Shown here piece by piece: positions 14,009-14,377 of a stretch of 14,377 nt of DNA (position 1 is the first letter of the stretch; the number at the start of each line of letters is the position of its first letter). Below the pieces are notes generated by a model. It was given only the letters and a program-made list of their open reading frames with translations. It made no database searches and was not told the origin of the DNA. Both the position numbers and the translations under genes were made by a program. Source of the DNA: JBBRLA01 sp038231615 (GTDB lineage Bacteria; Myxococcota_A; Polyangia; Palsa-1104; JAEUJZ01); assembly GCA_038231615.1 (NCBI GenBank), contig JBBRLA010000145.1, positions 1 through 14,377 on the forward strand. Direction: 5' to 3'.

Positions 14009-14377
14009 TTACTGGCAGGAGAGCTTGCGCACCAGGCCGTGCTGCGTCTTTTGCTTGTCGAAATAAAACCCCGCGGCGAAGAGGTCCCCCAGGGGCCCCC
14101 GGGCCAGCCCCCGCCCGGCCGCGCCGCTGCCGTCGGGACCGGCGTAGTCATCGGTCACCGTCCAGCTATCGCCGCCGTTGTCGCTGCGGCGCACGATGAG
14201 GTGCGAGATGCCCCCGGCGTCCTTCCCCTCGCCGAACGCGTAGAGCACCCCGAACGAGTCGGCCTGGAGCGAGAGGCCGAAGCTGTCCTGGCCCTGGACG
14301 TACTGGAAGTCGTCCACCGTGGTGAAGCTCTGCCCGCGGTTGGTGCTGCGGCGGACGATAAAGTGGGACGTCTGACC
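14009..14377 (-). CDS. C-terminal part of an Asp-box (BNR/sialidase-like repeat) protein, truncated by the window
   Basis: The frame is open to the right edge, giving 122 residues and a stop at 14009-14011; the true start is outside the window. It contains Asp-box repeats: H-F-I-V-R-R-S-T-N-R-G-Q-S-F, and 54 residues later H-L-I-V-R-R-S-D-N-G-G-D-S-W. A third partial unit, G-L-V-R-K-L-S, comes 55 residues after that, at the very end. The S-x-D-x-G-x-x-W signature marks beta-propeller folds such as sialidases, photosynthesis-factor-like proteins and surface beta-propellers. Enzyme activity cannot be claimed: catalytic sialidase residues would lie outside the window, and many Asp-box proteins are not sialidases. 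It is probably extracytoplasmic by family habit, but no signal is visible here. It is convergent with the transporter and unrelated to the pyrimidine operon by direction. Confidence 0.72.
   Translation of the reverse strand, partial: GQTSHFIVRRSTNRGQSFTTVDDFQYVQGQDSFGLSLQADSFGVLYAFGEGKDAGGISHLIVRRSDNGGDSWTVTDDYAGPDGSGAAGRGLARGPLGDLFAAGFYFDKQKTQHGLVRKLSCQ

Noticed and set aside
1..14377. CRISPR arrays, tRNA or rRNA genes, insertion sequences, integrases or attachment sites
   Set aside because: No regularly spaced repeats, cloverleaf or rRNA-like stretches, transposase or integrase sequences, or flanking terminal repeats were seen on either strand.

Overview
This is a GC-rich bacterial window whose third codon positions are mostly G or C. 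It is probably from a Gram-negative organism with Shine-Dalgarno-led genes. The sequence alone does not fix the phylum. The mix of a DUF4157 protein, a NodB-fold/CpsD-like pair and an Asp-box protein would suit a Planctomycetota-, Myxococcota- or Proteobacteria-like genome, but that is only an impression.

Left part, minus strand (1-2055). Three leftward genes. At the extreme left edge only the first five codons (MPELP) of a gene are present, behind a very good ribosome binding site; this matches the invariant start of formamidopyrimidine-DNA glycosylase (MutM/Fpg). Upstream of it lies a tight two-gene unit. The first gene encodes a 459-residue DUF4157 (eCIS core-type, HEAAH) protein with a Gly/Ala-rich linker and a C-terminal domain resembling DUF3238. 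It is followed after 3 bp by a 156-residue membrane-anchored, DUF6843-like protein.

Middle (2056-2572) is a 517-bp divergent intergenic region. It holds a compact set of AATCGAC repeats, including a perfect inverted repeat, just before the first rightward gene.

Right part, plus strand (2573-13989). Two genes come first, joined by an ATGA overlap: a CpsD/BY-kinase-like protein whose Walker A motif has decayed, and a 411-residue polysaccharide-deacetylase-fold protein. Only 32 bp later starts a complete reductive pyrimidine catabolic operon: preT (FAD/Fe-S, NAD(P)H-oxidising subunit), preA (FMN/2x[4Fe-4S] dihydropyrimidine dehydrogenase), an aldehyde dehydrogenase, beta-ureidopropionase, dihydropyrimidinase, an AGXT2-like omega-aminotransferase and an NCS1 nucleobase/hydantoin transporter. 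Together they would import uracil or thymine (or a related base), reduce it to the dihydropyrimidine, open the ring to N-carbamoyl-beta-alanine, release beta-alanine plus CO2 and ammonia, transaminate beta-alanine to malonate semialdehyde and oxidise that aldehyde. No transcriptional regulator lies in the window.

Right edge, minus strand (14009-14377). The 3' end of a convergent gene with Asp-box (BNR-type) repeats at a spacing of about 54 residues runs off the window.

The core operon is well understood biochemistry. The less ordinary parts are the DUF4157/DUF6843-like pair, the degenerate kinase-like/NodB-like pair placed directly before the operon, and the choice of aldehyde dehydrogenase.
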